Positions 10,968 to 23,900 of a DNA stretch of 64,000 nt are shown in pieces (position 1 is the first letter of the stretch; each line of letters begins with the position of its first letter). The position numbers and the translations under genes are program-made. The stretch covers positions 10,825,501 through 10,889,500 of the forward strand of contig NC_079881.1 of NCBI RefSeq assembly GCF_029227915.1, given 5' to 3'. This DNA comes from Hydractinia symbiolongicarpus (taxonomy: Eukaryota > Cnidaria > Hydrozoa > Anthoathecata > Hydractiniidae). A model generated the notes under the pieces. That model did no database searches, had not been told where the DNA came from, and saw nothing but the letters and a program-made list of their open reading frames with translations.

Positions 10968-13900
10968 ATGTTATACTTTAACTTCATGTGCGTGTTTATA
11001 TTCTGTCAATCAGCCACAGCTTCGCTTGAAAGAAGACTAAAGGCGATGCATTATGAGAAGGCCCAAAGACCTTTCCATGGAAGTACGTTTATTATTTTTG
11101 CAAACTTTTCACATGTAAATCGGGTGTTAAGTTTCACGCACCCTGCTTTGAAAGTATTATTTAACACTATTCTGACTAAAGTCTGAGTGGCCAGGTCAAA
11201 GGATGAGAAAGCAGGAGGGGGGAGGTTTTCAAAATTTCCCTACCCCTTTGACTTTTTAACTAATGCCTTACTTTAAAAGTTCTTCGCACGTGGTAAATGC
11301 GAAAATCAGCGACATGTTAGTTGCAATGCAATGTCCACTTTCCAATTAAAAATGAAGGCAATCAGAAGTTACAGACCCAAAACCGCGTGGTAAGAATCAT
11401 ATTTTTTGCAGATAAGAGATTCCACCATTAAGGTGCTTGATGGTGGTTACTGTCATTCCCGAGTCGTACGATGACAAAATCCAGGATTTGTACATTTTAG
11501 GTAAAAAACGTAATTTTATATTCAGTTAGACCGAATTGTAGTATGCTAACTATCATTGGAATTTTATTATTTTGTATATTTGAATTTACTTGAAATTTGT
11601 ACATTCATTTGTGATCATCGCTCACGTATGAACTGAAACCTTGAGAGAACATATCGCATATTTTCTTTTTGTTTTTGAGATATCCTCTAATTCACTAAAG
11701 AAATGCACCATGTTATTTTATGGAGAAAAAAGTCTTAAAAATAAGTACACAATTAAACATGTAAAATTTTACCAGTGTAAAATAATTATTAGTTTCAATT
11801 ACACTCATTTTTTATAAGCATTCAGTTAATTTGGACTGAGGCCTAGTATGCTAAAGATTTTTTAATTTGAGCCTAAAAGTATGCTTAGCAATATGCTTAT
11901 TTCCAAACTTTCGTTCAAACCTTTTCTTTATTAAGATTAAAGATTACATAGTGGATATGTGTAAGGCTACACTGCAGTGTTCTAAAAATGATTCGAATGC
12001 ATACTACTGATTCGAACGCATTTTAGAAATATGTTAGAATGTTCGAAAAAACTGTTTCTCCATTACTGCTTTTAAGTATAAAGTTTGCGTGTTATTGAAT
12101 TGTGAGTTTGAATTGTTTTGATTTTCTTTTTCAGATAGTCCAGTCAATGTTACAGTGCAAGTACATATCTATATGGTGGGACCAATTGATGAAAAACATT
12201 TTGTAAGTGATACCTGTGAAGCGCACGGGGCTGTAAGGTCGCACGGGGAATGATCTGAAACATGTATATAAACACAATTAGTACCCAAGGCCATGGGAAC
12301 ACGATCAGGTTTTTAAAACCTTATTCTCCAAGTTAACACTTAAAATATACATTTCTTTTTTTAGACGTTTGAGTCTGGTTTTTATTTGAGACAATGGTGG
12401 GAGGATCCTCGACTTAAAAATAACGATTCGTCAACCTTTCATGGCACTTCGCTGGATCATCTGTTATGGATACCAGACACATCGGTTTATGATGCCGACA
12501 CTTTAACCAAGTTTAATGACGCCATTAGAACAGTTATTGAGCCAACTGGTGTGGTATATACCAGTCGAAGGTAATTAATGATAAAGCTGTCTATTCCAAA
12601 TCGAGTAGATTGACCAAGCTCTGAAGAATTTGGCTAAAATTTATTTTCAGGTGACCCTTAGTCACCTCTCGGGAAAAGAAATCAGTTACAAAGCCCTTAT
12701 AATTCGTGGAAAATGGTCATGCTGACGTCAACAACAATCAGCACATTTCAAGAGTTTGGATTTAACCAAATAACTTAAGATCTTGCCTTATCTTAACATA
12801 TTTTGACTAAGATTGTGGTTGTTTAGTTGCTAAAGTCTCATGGAAAAAAGACTAACTAAAGCAGAAGAGCTATGATGAATGATTTTAAAAATTTCAGAAA
12901 AGGCCCGTCTATTTACAAAAACAAATTTTAACTAAAATAATGTATAGTATCATGTGTTTTCGACGAAAGGTAAGGGAGATACTGGGGTGCAAAGGTTTTT
13001 TTATACCTGTTAATATGGTTGGTTGACCAAGGGTTTGGGAATTGGACCAATTTTGCCCCAGGTGATCCATAGTTATTCACATGGGAGTGTATTTTTATCC
13101 GTTTCTGTTATTTGGCATCAAAGTTTTAAATGCAATGCAATGTTAATAATTCCTTTAACATCAATGAATTGTTTTGATGTTAAATTATAACCACAAGTTG
13201 GTTAACAAATAAGATATTTTAACATCAACTTTAGGCTTTTAATAAAAAAAACTTATTAGCGTATGAAAAGGGAAAAAACGGTTCAAGTAAGATATCCGTC
13301 ATTGATGCAGTCCATCCTCACTCATTCTAAATTACATGGCATAATAAACAGACCACCCCTAAGCTGAAGTAACAGAATACGCACTATACATCTATTACAC
13401 ACGTGTTTATGAAAGTTTATTGCTGTGATGAATTTGCTACTTTTTTTATTTTTTTGCTGTCTTCTATAAATAGAAACATTATCTTTCAGTGTTTTAACGT
13501 TCTTTGTAGCAGTAAAATAAGTTACAGTCCTGCAAAATGTATTACATATCAGTAAAAACAAAGAAAATACAATCTTGTATGTTTCTAAGTTTATTCAAAC
13601 ATAAAGCCTGATTTTATAGCAAAGCGCCTATATCGAATAAATCATAGATATAAAATACACCTATAGAACTTTTTCGTCAATTATATTTGGGCGTCTGATG
13701 TGACTCCAAGGATGGTTTTTAATGCTGCTTTTTTTCTGGGTGCTCATACACTTTTTCCCCGCCATAAGTTCGACTTTTGTGTAAGTCTGTAAGTTAAAAA
13801 CCCACAGCCTGTTTTGTAGACCCTTCAATATAACAGACTATTTGTATGACCTGTCAAAATATCCAATTAGTCCTATGTAAAATAAGTGACAGTTAGTGAC

Positions 13901-16900
13901 AATTATCATTTTTGTTACCTTTAGGTTGTCAACTAAAACTCATTGTAATTTGGATTTAAATTTCTATCCTATGGATACTCAAACATGCAAACTCATCCTT
14001 GAGAGTTGTAAGTAACACTAACGTATTTATAATCTACGAAATAAATAAAGGATTAAAAAATGTATTAAAATTAATAATTTCAGTGGTTGGTCTCTTTACA
14101 CTTCTTACATTCTGTCAATCTCTTTCAATTTTAACTATTCGGACATATAAAGTACAGTGGAACCTCTCGCATGCAGGTATCATACAAAGCGTACACGTCT
14201 TTAAAACGGATTGAGATCACACACTCTTCAAGGTAAAACAGACACTTCATAAAACTGACACTTCGATGGATACGTCGAAAAATAAACAATTTTTTCGGTC
14301 CGACGCTAACATTTTGGCTGAAAATGACCGGACATTTTTTTATTCAGTAACTTTTTTCCAACATTAAAGAAACAGCTTATGTTCTTTTACAATATTATGT
14401 ATTTTTTGTTCGTGCAATAAATGGGCTTCTCTTGACCTTATCACTTACAAGAGATCGATTCCCCGTCCTCGGCTAACCTTAGTTCTAAGGGGAGGGTATT
14501 TAGGGAAGGTCTGGGTCTCGATTTAGGAAAGGTCTGGTAATGCTATAACCCCATATAATTCTGGGAAGGACATGGTATCACTGAGAATTTTGGCACAGCA
14601 TCTAACCAATATAAAAGAAAGTAGTTGATATCAAAAAATAAACCTTGACGGCATATATATTATGCTGACGTCACGTTTCTTCAAAAATCTTATACTTTAT
14701 AAGATATTTTATCGAAAATAAACTGATGGGGTGATAAAATTACCCCTTTCCACCCCACCAAAAATAGATATAAAAATTTTCTGTAAAATTTCTGAAGTTA
14801 ATCTTAAGAAGTTGCAAATTACAGCCGCAGTTAAACATAAAACACAGCTTGTCAGACAATTTTGTGGCAGTCTGTTTTTAGCTGGCCAGCTAGGTTACAA
14901 ACATAAATCCTGAAATGTAGCTAGGTAGACCTATATAACCATCAGAAGTTTAAGCTTTTAGTTAAAAATAATATTGGTAAGGAAAAAATTAGCATTGTAG
15001 GCTAAAAAGCTAAAGAAAAACATATTGGTTAGGCCAGTTCTCTATCACACCATGCTTGATGTACATTCGTGAAATTGGTCTGTTCAAAATTTACACATGG
15101 CTAACGTCATGATATATTAACTTTAAAGTCAACTATATTTGAGATGCAAAATAAGTTCAAGAACAAAAATAAAAAGTCTAACAACCAGTACCACTTTTTC
15201 AAAATAACCTCGCTGCTACTATCGTTCATGAAGTGTGAGCAACAGTGCCCCTCGAGCAAAAATAACAACGCCCGAGAACAGTTTAGACCAGTTGCTAATA
15301 ATTGAGATAACCTATTTTGTTTTGATGCTACCTGACGCATTAGGATGGTCTATAAAGGGTCGCTAATTCTTTTAGACGCATTCACAACAAACGAAGTCAA
15401 CATCTCTTGGCATGACGTACCACTGATAAGAAGTGCAGATTTAACACTTGAAGGTTTTGATTTGAGGAAGATGTCAACAAAGACGAGAAGAACAGAAGTA
15501 CTTGTCGGAAGTAATTTTTTCTTATTTTTCCATTTATTAATTTATTTATTTGTTTCTTTACTTGTTTATTTTTTTAAATTAATTAATTCTCAAACGCGAA
15601 AAAGAAAAATACATTATTGGTTCCGTAAAAACAAATAAGCCATTGACCCGTCTGTAACGTGAAGAAAATTCAAGATATGGAAAATAACTTTGTACCTTGT
15701 ATAGCATACCATGTTAATAGAGAATGCATTAGAAAACACTGTTTTTACCCATAGTAGATTGAAAGCTCCCGTTTTGGCTCTTTCTGCGCCAAACTTTACC
15801 AACGTCTTACAATCCATACATGGCACCACATGGAGTGTTTACATAAGATTATATCTACAAGAATAATAAATTGTACTATAAGGTGTGATCCGAAAAGTGA
15901 AATAAACACAGGCTTAAAAAGTTAACGGTTTTTTCGTATTTTAAACCTGAATGTTTTTTAACTTTGTTTTACCGTAGATAAAACACACCATTTTAAATTT
16001 CTGGATGTACAATTTACTGTAAAAAGAACGTTCATGTATCATATATATCGAACGTACATCCCATCTCTGTTATTAATAATATTTACATTTGGAACATTTT
16101 GGGTTCCCGACACTGCTGTACCAGCTCGTATGGGAATGATTGTTACAAGTTTTCTTGCAAATGTTTTCATCTTACAAGCAGTGAGTGAAGAAACAGTAAA
16201 AGTTTCATACACAACACCAATGCAAATGTTTCTGGTTGTCAATATCACACTGATTGTCCTTACAATGGTTGAATATTTATTGATTTTACAACTTAATATT
16301 AACAAGGTACATTTTTTGTGCATTACTGTTGTATTATTGTTATTGTTGTTTGTGTTGTTTGTATTGTTTGTATTTTTATTGCTGTTGTTATCGTTTAAAT
16401 TTTTATTGCTTTTACTGTTGTTGTTCTTGTTGTTGTCTGTATTGTTTTTTTGCTTGTTGTTTATACTGTTGTTATTGTCGTTTTTATTGTTATTGTTTGT
16501 ATTGTTGTTGTGTTTGTTCCTGTTTGTATTGTTGCTTTTGTTGTTGTTATTATTTACATTGTTGTTATTGTTTACATTGTTGTTATTGTTTACATTGTTG
16601 TTGCAGTTGTTGTTGTTGTTGTTTGTATTGTTATTGTTGCTGTTTATATTGTTGTTGCAGATGTTGTTGTTTTTTGTATTGTTTTTGTTGTTGCTTATAT
16701 TGTTGTTATTGTTTTTGTTGTTGCTTATGTTGTTCTTATTGTTTTTGTTGCTGTTGTATTGTTGTTGCAGATGTTTTGTTGTTTGTATTTTTTATTATTG
16801 TTAGTTTCGTTGTTGTTTTTGTTGATGTTTTTATTATTATTGTTGTCATTGAAATTCGTTAGTCTTGTTCTCTGTCTTGCTTATTTTATTGTTGAAATCT

Positions 16901-17158
16901 TATTATTGTTTATTTTCACCTCAGACCGACAAACCACAAGTTGATTACAGTTCAAATCTAGCTTTCAATCAAGACGAACAACAAACAGGCTTTCAAACCT
17001 ATCAAAGTGTGCAAAAGACCGAAATACGACCAGCTGAGAGAAACGTTTTTCGTCGATATGATGTTCATATCGTTGACAAAACCTCGAGAATTCTTTTCCC
17101 TCTAACATACATTATAATCTGTGCTGTTCATTTTGGATATTATTCTACGGCTAGTTAA
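10968..17158 (+). CDS. Cys-loop ligand-gated ion channel subunit, copy B (anion-channel type)
   Basis: Seven exons: 10968-11082, 12135-12202, 12365-12570, 13925-14007, 15376-15510, 15978-16306, 16925-17158; 389 aa. The internal exon lengths 68, 206, 83 and 135 and all intron phases are identical to copy A, proving a tandem duplication. The ATG is at 10968; the in-frame GTG just upstream is not needed. Signal peptide 'MLYFNFMCVFIFCQSATA', then 'LRQWWEDPRL', 'LLWIPDTSV', Cys-loop with 'NFYPMDTQT', 'YAFTTNEVNISW', M1, M2 'VPARMGMIVTSFLANVFI', M3 and C-terminal M4. PAR at the start of M2 predicts an anion channel; no loop-C cysteine pair. Membrane blocks M1-M3 are almost identical to copy A, while the M3-M4 loop and signal peptide have diverged. 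Exon 6 is 9 nt longer than in A. A possible AATAAA signal lies at 17220. Introns are larger than in A. Confidence 0.91.
12900..13100 (+). repeat. Fragment of dispersed repeat in intron 3 of channel gene B
   Basis: The stretch with 'tactggggtgcaaaggtttt', 'gggtttgggaattggacc' and 'ggtgatccatagtta' resembles 36270-36400 in the same orientation and, reversed, part of 48480-48620. It is a low-identity member of a dispersed family. Confidence 0.5.
14152..14300 (+). repeat. Possible pogo/Tigger-type terminal sequence in intron 4 of channel gene B
   Basis: Begins 'tacagtggaacctctcgca', followed by 'acagacacttcataaaactg'. Many pogo/Tigger-like elements have a 'cagtggaacctct' end. No matching opposite terminus was found, so this may be a solo end or chance. 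Confidence 0.3.
16307..16924 (+). repeat. ~500-bp TTG-rich low-complexity tract in intron 6 of channel gene B
   Basis: Runs from about 16320 to 16850 with degenerate units such as 'ttgttattgtttacattg' and 'ttgttgttgtttgtattg'. It produces spurious Leu/Val/Cys-rich open frames in all three forward frames, including one that reads through from the M3 exon. The splice sites at 16307 (GTACAT) and 16923-16924 (CAG) excise it, matching the intron of copy A. Confidence 0.9.
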
Positions 17159-18386
17159 GAAAAATTTGAAACATGTACAAACAAGTTTAAATGCTGTAAA
17201 TGGAAGGAGGTTAAATAAGAATAAATAAGCTTTTTAATCCTTTCACTTTTTGATTTTTTTTTGGAGTGGGGAAGGGGAAGAAATTTTGCCATCCGCATCT
17301 ATGACAGTAGTTTAGTACGGCCTTGCATTTTTTAAACATTGCTTGTATATCTGTGCAAGCTTTCAACATCAACTTTTTCTCATAATGTTTTTTATTTATG
17401 ATAAATAAGCTGACCAACCGGTGATAATAGCTCTGGACAAGCATCTCTAGGACAAAAATGCATTGGTCATTTGACTTATTTCATATTTGTAGTCTTCGCT
17501 TCGTGTTGAATATTGTTTATCTTTAGTTTATAGCATACGTAATGTTTTTAAACGGAGAAGTCGTTTTGTTTTTTAAAGTTTTGTGGTGCAGTTTACTTTT
17601 GATCTTCTCATGATTTAAGAACTGTCATGAGTTTCATTCTTTCTTTTTTGAGGATAAAAATTGAAAGCATATCCCTTTACAGGTCCAAACATACTGATGT
17701 CAGAAACCGTCAAGGATTTTTATCACTGTTGTGACAATAATTTATGCATCTTAATAAAATCCCAAAATCTCCTAATTCCAAGCTTTTTTTAAAAAAAAAA
17801 AACTTTTCTAACAACTTTTAAGCACTACAACAAGTTTACCAGCATTTTTTCACTTTCACATAATTTACTTCTTTTAGACTATACATGCAATTTGTAAGCA
17901 TTTTTTTAAGCACGGCAAATTATTTTTCACGAATATTTATGTAAGATGTCTTAAGAGAAGTAATTTTTGGAAAAAAGAATTTTTTGGGAATTTACGAAAA
18001 TACGTGATTTTTTGAATCGATTGGCGTAATATACAAAAGTCAATTATTCGCAAAAATTGATTTTCGCAAAAACCTGGAATTGTCAGATTCGCTGAAATTC
18101 CTCATAACCTTTTGAAGGAAGGTTAATTTTCGCGAAAGAGATAGGAAAACGAGGAAAAGGAGAAGAGAAAATATATGAAGATTAATCTCTTTCGTCATAA
18201 TTTTTAAACACTTGATAAGCGAAATGAAGAACTGAATCAGAGAAAAGATCTTGTGAAAAAAATATCTCATCACGAAAATAACTTCTCTTTATAAATAGAT
18301 ACAATTTAAATATACTAATTTAAGCAAATAGTAGTTTCCTTAAAGAAAAGATTAAGATAAGAAATTATAATTTCCTTTGTAGGCTT
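17159..18386. other. Intergenic between channel gene B and the secreted-protein gene
   Basis: AT-rich. It contains the 3' UTR of channel gene B (AATAAA at 17220) and, on the other strand, the 3' flank of the gene ending at 18387. No coding region is recognised. Confidence 0.5.
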
Positions 18387-19321
18387 TTATGCTCTGTGTT
18401 CAACTATTTTACTTTTACAAATTGGTGTATTCGGACCCCACATAAAACCACGTACTTCACAAATCTCTTCTGCTGGTTTTGTTAGATCAAAGTCTTCGCA
18501 GTCTCTTGCAGTTTGGCAATGTTTTTTTCCACCAATAGATGTGCGTATGTAGCAATAAGTCAGCTGGTTCATTTTGCATTGTCTCCAACAAGCTTTCTAC
18601 AACGAAAAAAAATAAAATGCTTTTCATACATAAGATTATGTTGTCAGGACGTCTTTCCTGATTTCCAATATTTTTGCATAGACCATGCATAGAATTTTGA
18701 TTTTGCGTTGAGAACTCGGAAATGTAAACAATACACCTCATAAAATAAATCATTCTATTTAAAAAGCGAAATGAAAATTAATGATTTTTCTCTAAAAAGA
18801 GAGTTCCGTAAACTTTCGTACACCAAGTCATCTTTATACATTAAAAAATTAACACTTAAACCCTAATGCTCAAATTAAACAACTTCTTTCTTTGAAACAG
18901 CACCAGTGAGGATTTCAACTGATAGCTGTGAAAAAACTGATAGTAATAGAAACTTCACTACCAATATTTCAAGGCTGTGACATAAAGAAGATGCTCTCTT
19001 TAAAGGCTGACTAAATACTGTATCCAGATTGATTATATATAAACAAATGATCTGTGTATTTACCTGTGGTTCTCCAGCATAAATTACCTTGCAGCCGTAG
19101 GAATACATTCCATTGCATTTAGCAGGATAATCATACGTGCAAAAACCGTGTTTGGTTGCCATTTCATCAAAACTTACAACGCCTTCTTGGTTATCCATAT
19201 TGGTAATTTTACTTAAACTTTCATCATTATTTGCAAGATATTGTTCAATTAAGGTTGGATTTTCTGCAGTTGTCGAGAGAATTGTTGTGAATGCAAATAC
19301 GAGAGAAATATATTTTGCCAT
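18387..19321 (-). CDS. Small secreted protein with ten cysteines, function unknown
   Basis: Two exons on the minus strand: 19321-19064 (86 codons, from ATG to 'AGEPQ') and 18596-18387 (69 codons plus stop), joined in phase 0 by a GT-AG intron; predicted 155 aa. An N-terminal signal peptide ('MAKYISLVFAFTTILSTTA') is followed by a charged segment of about 40 residues without cysteines and then a cysteine-rich part with ten Cys: three at the end of exon 1 ('GFCTYDYPAKC', 'YGC') and seven in exon 2 ('ACWRQC', 'YCYI', 'KKHC', 'RDC', 'EIC', 'PIC'). The even number fits five disulfides. No transmembrane helix. The arrangement matches no family I recognise. The spacer before the cysteine part could be a propeptide, but no clear dibasic site is visible. 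The splice fit and the continuity of the cysteine pattern over both exons support a real gene. Confidence 0.7.
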
Positions 19322-20914
19322 CGTTTTCTAAACAGCCATATTGATTTTAAAAGCTAGTACAGGTAAATAAGAATTATTTCACTTTAAACTCTGGTAATAT
19401 TTAAATTGTGGCGTTTTTTGGGTTTTAATTTACAACTGAATCGTATCAGTGACTATAATTATTCAGGCAGTGCCAGTTTTTGTTGTCAGCTTGTAAACAG
19501 CTCACTTTTAGCTATTTTCTATCGATTGTGGCATTTTTACAGTTTTCGTATCTTAAATATGAAGTTTAAATGCATTATTACTAGTAAATAAACATTATAC
19601 TTCGGAAGACACTTTTTAAAAGCAGTATTTATAGAAAATGAATAAGCTTTTATTCTGTTTTATCAATTATAAGGAAATAAAATTAAACAGTTTGATTTTG
19701 TAAGAATCTAAATCGAACCTGAAAGAATTATGTAAATTGTGTAGTTTTGAATCGCGAGTGAAAAATCCTCAAGAACCTTACCTATGTAGTTTCTCTAGTA
19801 GATTCTTCACTCTGTTATACTCAACTTAAGCTTATCTTTAAAATAATAATTATCAAAATTTCTAAAATAAATATCTTAAACTTGAACTGGTTAGCTTTAA
19901 TTAAGGGAAGTGAAGCAATATCAAAGATTAAAGAAACATTGTTTACTTTTCACATTTTTATTTTTGTTTTTTGTGGATCCGATATTGAATAATCACGAGG
20001 AGGGGTCGAGTAAAAACGTTATTAACCGCGCAATGTTTTTATTAAGGATATTGTCTCAAGTTTGTGAAGGGTTATGGGATGGGACGGTCAGATTCTTCGG
20101 GTAGTTAACATTTGATATATACTATGTCAGGCCCTACTATAAAAAAAGACCAAAATAGTCCATATATAAGGCTTCAGGCCTTGGCTTTTTACTTTAAAAA
20201 CGGTGTCGCAGCGCATCTCTACAATATCATTATCGGACCCATTAGGATAACAATTTTAAAGAACTTAAGAATAAATTATTTCTACTTATATAATTTTTAA
20301 TCCTTTCATAAGCCAGGAAATTGATAATAGATAAAGTGATAATAGATACACCCTCTAAAATCAAAGCAACAAGTCTCAAAGAGTAGTAACTTTCGACAGT
20401 TTTTACAAAGTCGTAAAGAATGATCACATTGGTAAAAAAACATTTTCAAACTGTAAACTAATTTCATAAAATTGATACACGCAAGAATTAAACACACCAG
20501 AAATTATTAACAACATTCACAAATACATTAGATTTAAATCGAATTCTAGGTTTTGTTAATTGGCTGGATATACGTGGATATTCCAAATTGAGAAATAACT
20601 TTTTTATTAGGTAGTGTACTAACAATTTTCGAAGATGGTGTAAATGCTGTTAACTGTACTTTTATTTTGTCGTTTAGGCTAGCCCGATATATTGGACACT
20701 TTACTTTTAACAAAGATAAAATTTAATTGATTTAAAAACGAACAATAATCATAATTTGATATAAATTACAAAAAACAAATTCATTAATTTTTAAAAACTT
20801 CAAAGCCCATAACACGTAACACTATTCATCAGCGTGAACGGATGCACGAGGCTATAATTAGATAGAAAAGGCATGTGCTTCTAAACTGATTGGCAGATGT
20901 TACTAGAGCTTCAA
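19322..20914. other. Intergenic; 5' flank of the secreted-protein gene and 3' flank of DMC1
   Basis: No supported gene. Open frames are below 65 codons and have no recognisable features. Confidence 0.5.
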
Positions 20915-23900
20915 TTATTCTTTAGCGTCCGCAATTCCTTCTTCAGTGATAGCATACGTTGCTTCATTCTCAGGAAGATCCGGACTAAATTAAACATTAA
21001 ATAACTAGTGAAATTGGTTTTATGTGCTAAGATAATTTTCCTATGTTAAGATTAACACCAGGCCAGCAAAAGCTTATAATACCTAGCAAATAAAAATCCT
21101 AATTCAAGTCAAAAACTACAACTAAGATGAATTAGGGTAAACTAGGGCGTCTAATTTTTCTTTGGTCTACGTCCCGACTAACAAATTTTCCACTGGTTAA
21201 TTTTTGTTTGGCAGCAGAAAAGTCAATTCAGAAAAGTTTCAAAGGGGTACAGCCGCTGTTAAAAATCTATTAATTGCTTTCAAATTGAAGAGTTTTCCTG
21301 TAGTAGTATTTACAATCTTATTCCAGAAAAATATTAAACCAAAATAGCTAAACCTTTTTTAATTTAACCTTCAGTCACATTTTTAATTTTATTTTTGCCA
21401 ATTACCTGTCGTATATCTTTGCGATACGTAATTCACCTCTGCCCTTTCTCAAAGATATTCTTGTAGTTGACGCATGCGCCAGTATGTGGCCACCGATTGG
21501 TTTCTTTGGGTCAGCTTGGAATCTTAATAAATAGATGAAATATAAGGTAACGTAGTATTTCAAGAAATTTTTAATCTTTGTATTAAAAATTTTAACTATT
21601 TAAGTCTAACTTTTAGGGTATTTTTAGTGAAATAATTCGGTGAAATTGGTGAGTTTTAACTAATTGTATCTTTTTTCACATATTATATGAAAAAAGATAC
21701 AATCCACTTTTTAGTTATAGAAAGAAACAAAAAGAATATATTCTGAATGCATGCTCCTTTAAAACAATATCAAAATCACTTACGACATCGTTGCTTTAGG
21801 ATTGGACATGAAAAGAAAGGGATAAATAGTGAAAGCATGGATAATAAAAGTAAAATAATATTAAAAAAGCGATTTTCGAAAAAACATGTTTCTGACATAC
21901 CTGAAACGTTTTACAAAATAAATAGCACAGAAAATTTTATAATCTATGGATCTAGATAACCAGACATTTCATTTAAATTGGAGCATTTCTGGAAAACTTA
22001 GGGCGTGGCACTTACACAAAAAATAAATCATATTTCCATATCATCAAAAAGTGAGTTCTGTTAAATTTTAAATCTAAACATTACTGTCACGTAAAGTCAC
22101 GTAAGAACTATACCCTAATGCAGAGGGAAAGGGAAGGGAAATAAAAACTAATCGAGGATAATCGAATTTATTTACACATGTTTTTTAGATATATAAGAAC
22201 ATCGAGATTCTAAACAGGCTGGTCATAATTCTTACTTCTCTATTGTTCTGGACAATAGATCTATTTTTCGAAACAACAGAATGGATTCGTGATGGCCAGA
22301 GGGAAAATAAATGTTAACTGCTATTATGACACATCTTCTCTTTTCAATCACAGTTACAATTGGGAAAGCAGAACAGATTTTTTATTTCTTGCTTATGTGC
22401 TTTTAACCAGCATATTCTATGAAATTCTGTCTATAATCTTGAAATAAACCGAATAGTAATCATTATACTATATAAGATTTTATTGAATGAGAAAGTAGAG
22501 AACAAACCTCCAGGATCTGACGTCATCTAAAATAAAAAAAATCATTTATCATTAAAAGGCACTGGGTTTTAAAATTCATGTTCCCGATATGAGCGCTTAT
22601 CCGAATATGGCTCGTTTTAGGGGACTTAATCGATACACAACGATCAGTCTTCTACAGTGTGTTATTTCTCAGACTCTGTGTAACATAATAACGTGAATTT
22701 AACAAAATTTACTCATGTTGCGAAGGTTAAATAAATACATACATAGTTGGGTTGATTTTGTTTCTGTTATTCCGTTTTAAAACTGTACCTACAAACTACT
22801 TTTTATTTTTATTATTTACGATTTTCACTAACCCATCGGTTTGTACTAACCCACACAAAATATAGGAAAACATAGAAATAATAAAAAACTTTGTTACAAG
22901 AAATTTTTGCGGACAGGGGTTCATAAAATATACATAATTTTACTGCCATTTGTACACAAGTATTAGGAAGAACATTTGTACTGTTAACGAATATAGATAG
23001 TACACAAAAAAAAAAAAAAAAAAAAGTACAGTATATTTTACCTGGTTGGTAATAAAGACTGCCACGTTATATTCTAAATAAAGTCAGCAACAAAGTAAAA
23101 GACAATTTACCTTATTCCATAAAATCAACGAGGCACAAAATAACAATCAAAAAATTAACACGAAGGAAATTAACGCGAAGGCCTAGAAACAGCTTATAAG
23201 AAAGAATTTACTTAACGCAATTTAGCTCAATAGACTTACAAAAAGCATTAAAATAACGCGAATTAAGAATATATTTGTTAATTTTCCTTGTTTTCTTCAA
23301 AACTTTGACAGTATCAGACGCCCAGTTACTTGCATTAATCACTAGGTAAGTGAACTTTATAAGGACGATACTAATCCTTTTGGCGTCGATCAATTAAGGA
23401 GAACGAAGTATATGCGTGTGGGAAGGCTTTATATTGCGATTGTTAGAAAAATATATGGTTACACTTTAATTACAGGTTACTAGTAACAATATTAACGTAA
23501 CACTTTATTAACATTACATTTTATTAACGCAAATTTTTGAAATTCGCGTTAATTTTGTGTCTTGTTCATCTGGAATACTTTCTATCTTTGTTCTATCAAC
23601 CATATCGTGGCATCACACTAATTTATTATCTTCAAGGGAAATAAATACGATAATACATTAACATACCGTAAAACATTTTACAATAATCAAATCACACCTT
23701 CGGAAATTTTCTGAAGCTTTGATAACATTTGCGCAAGTTTCTGTTGTCGATCGGCAAGCTCGCCTCGACCACAGAAGTCCACACGAAACAATGCCATTAT
23801 AGAATCAATGATCTAAAATTATACATGTTATATGCATTAGGTTTTTAGAAAGTTACAAATATAATGTAAAAATAAAAAACATAGCATTTCTATGTATTAT

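Noticed and set aside
16034-16804. 256-codon open frame running from the M1-M3 exon into a Leu-rich tail
   Set aside because: After 16306 it is translation of a TTG-rich intronic repeat. A GT donor at 16307 and the paralogous structure show that the exon ends there.
16329-16944. Cys/Tyr-rich and Val/Ile-rich frames on the plus strand
   Set aside because: Other reading frames of the same low-complexity tract.
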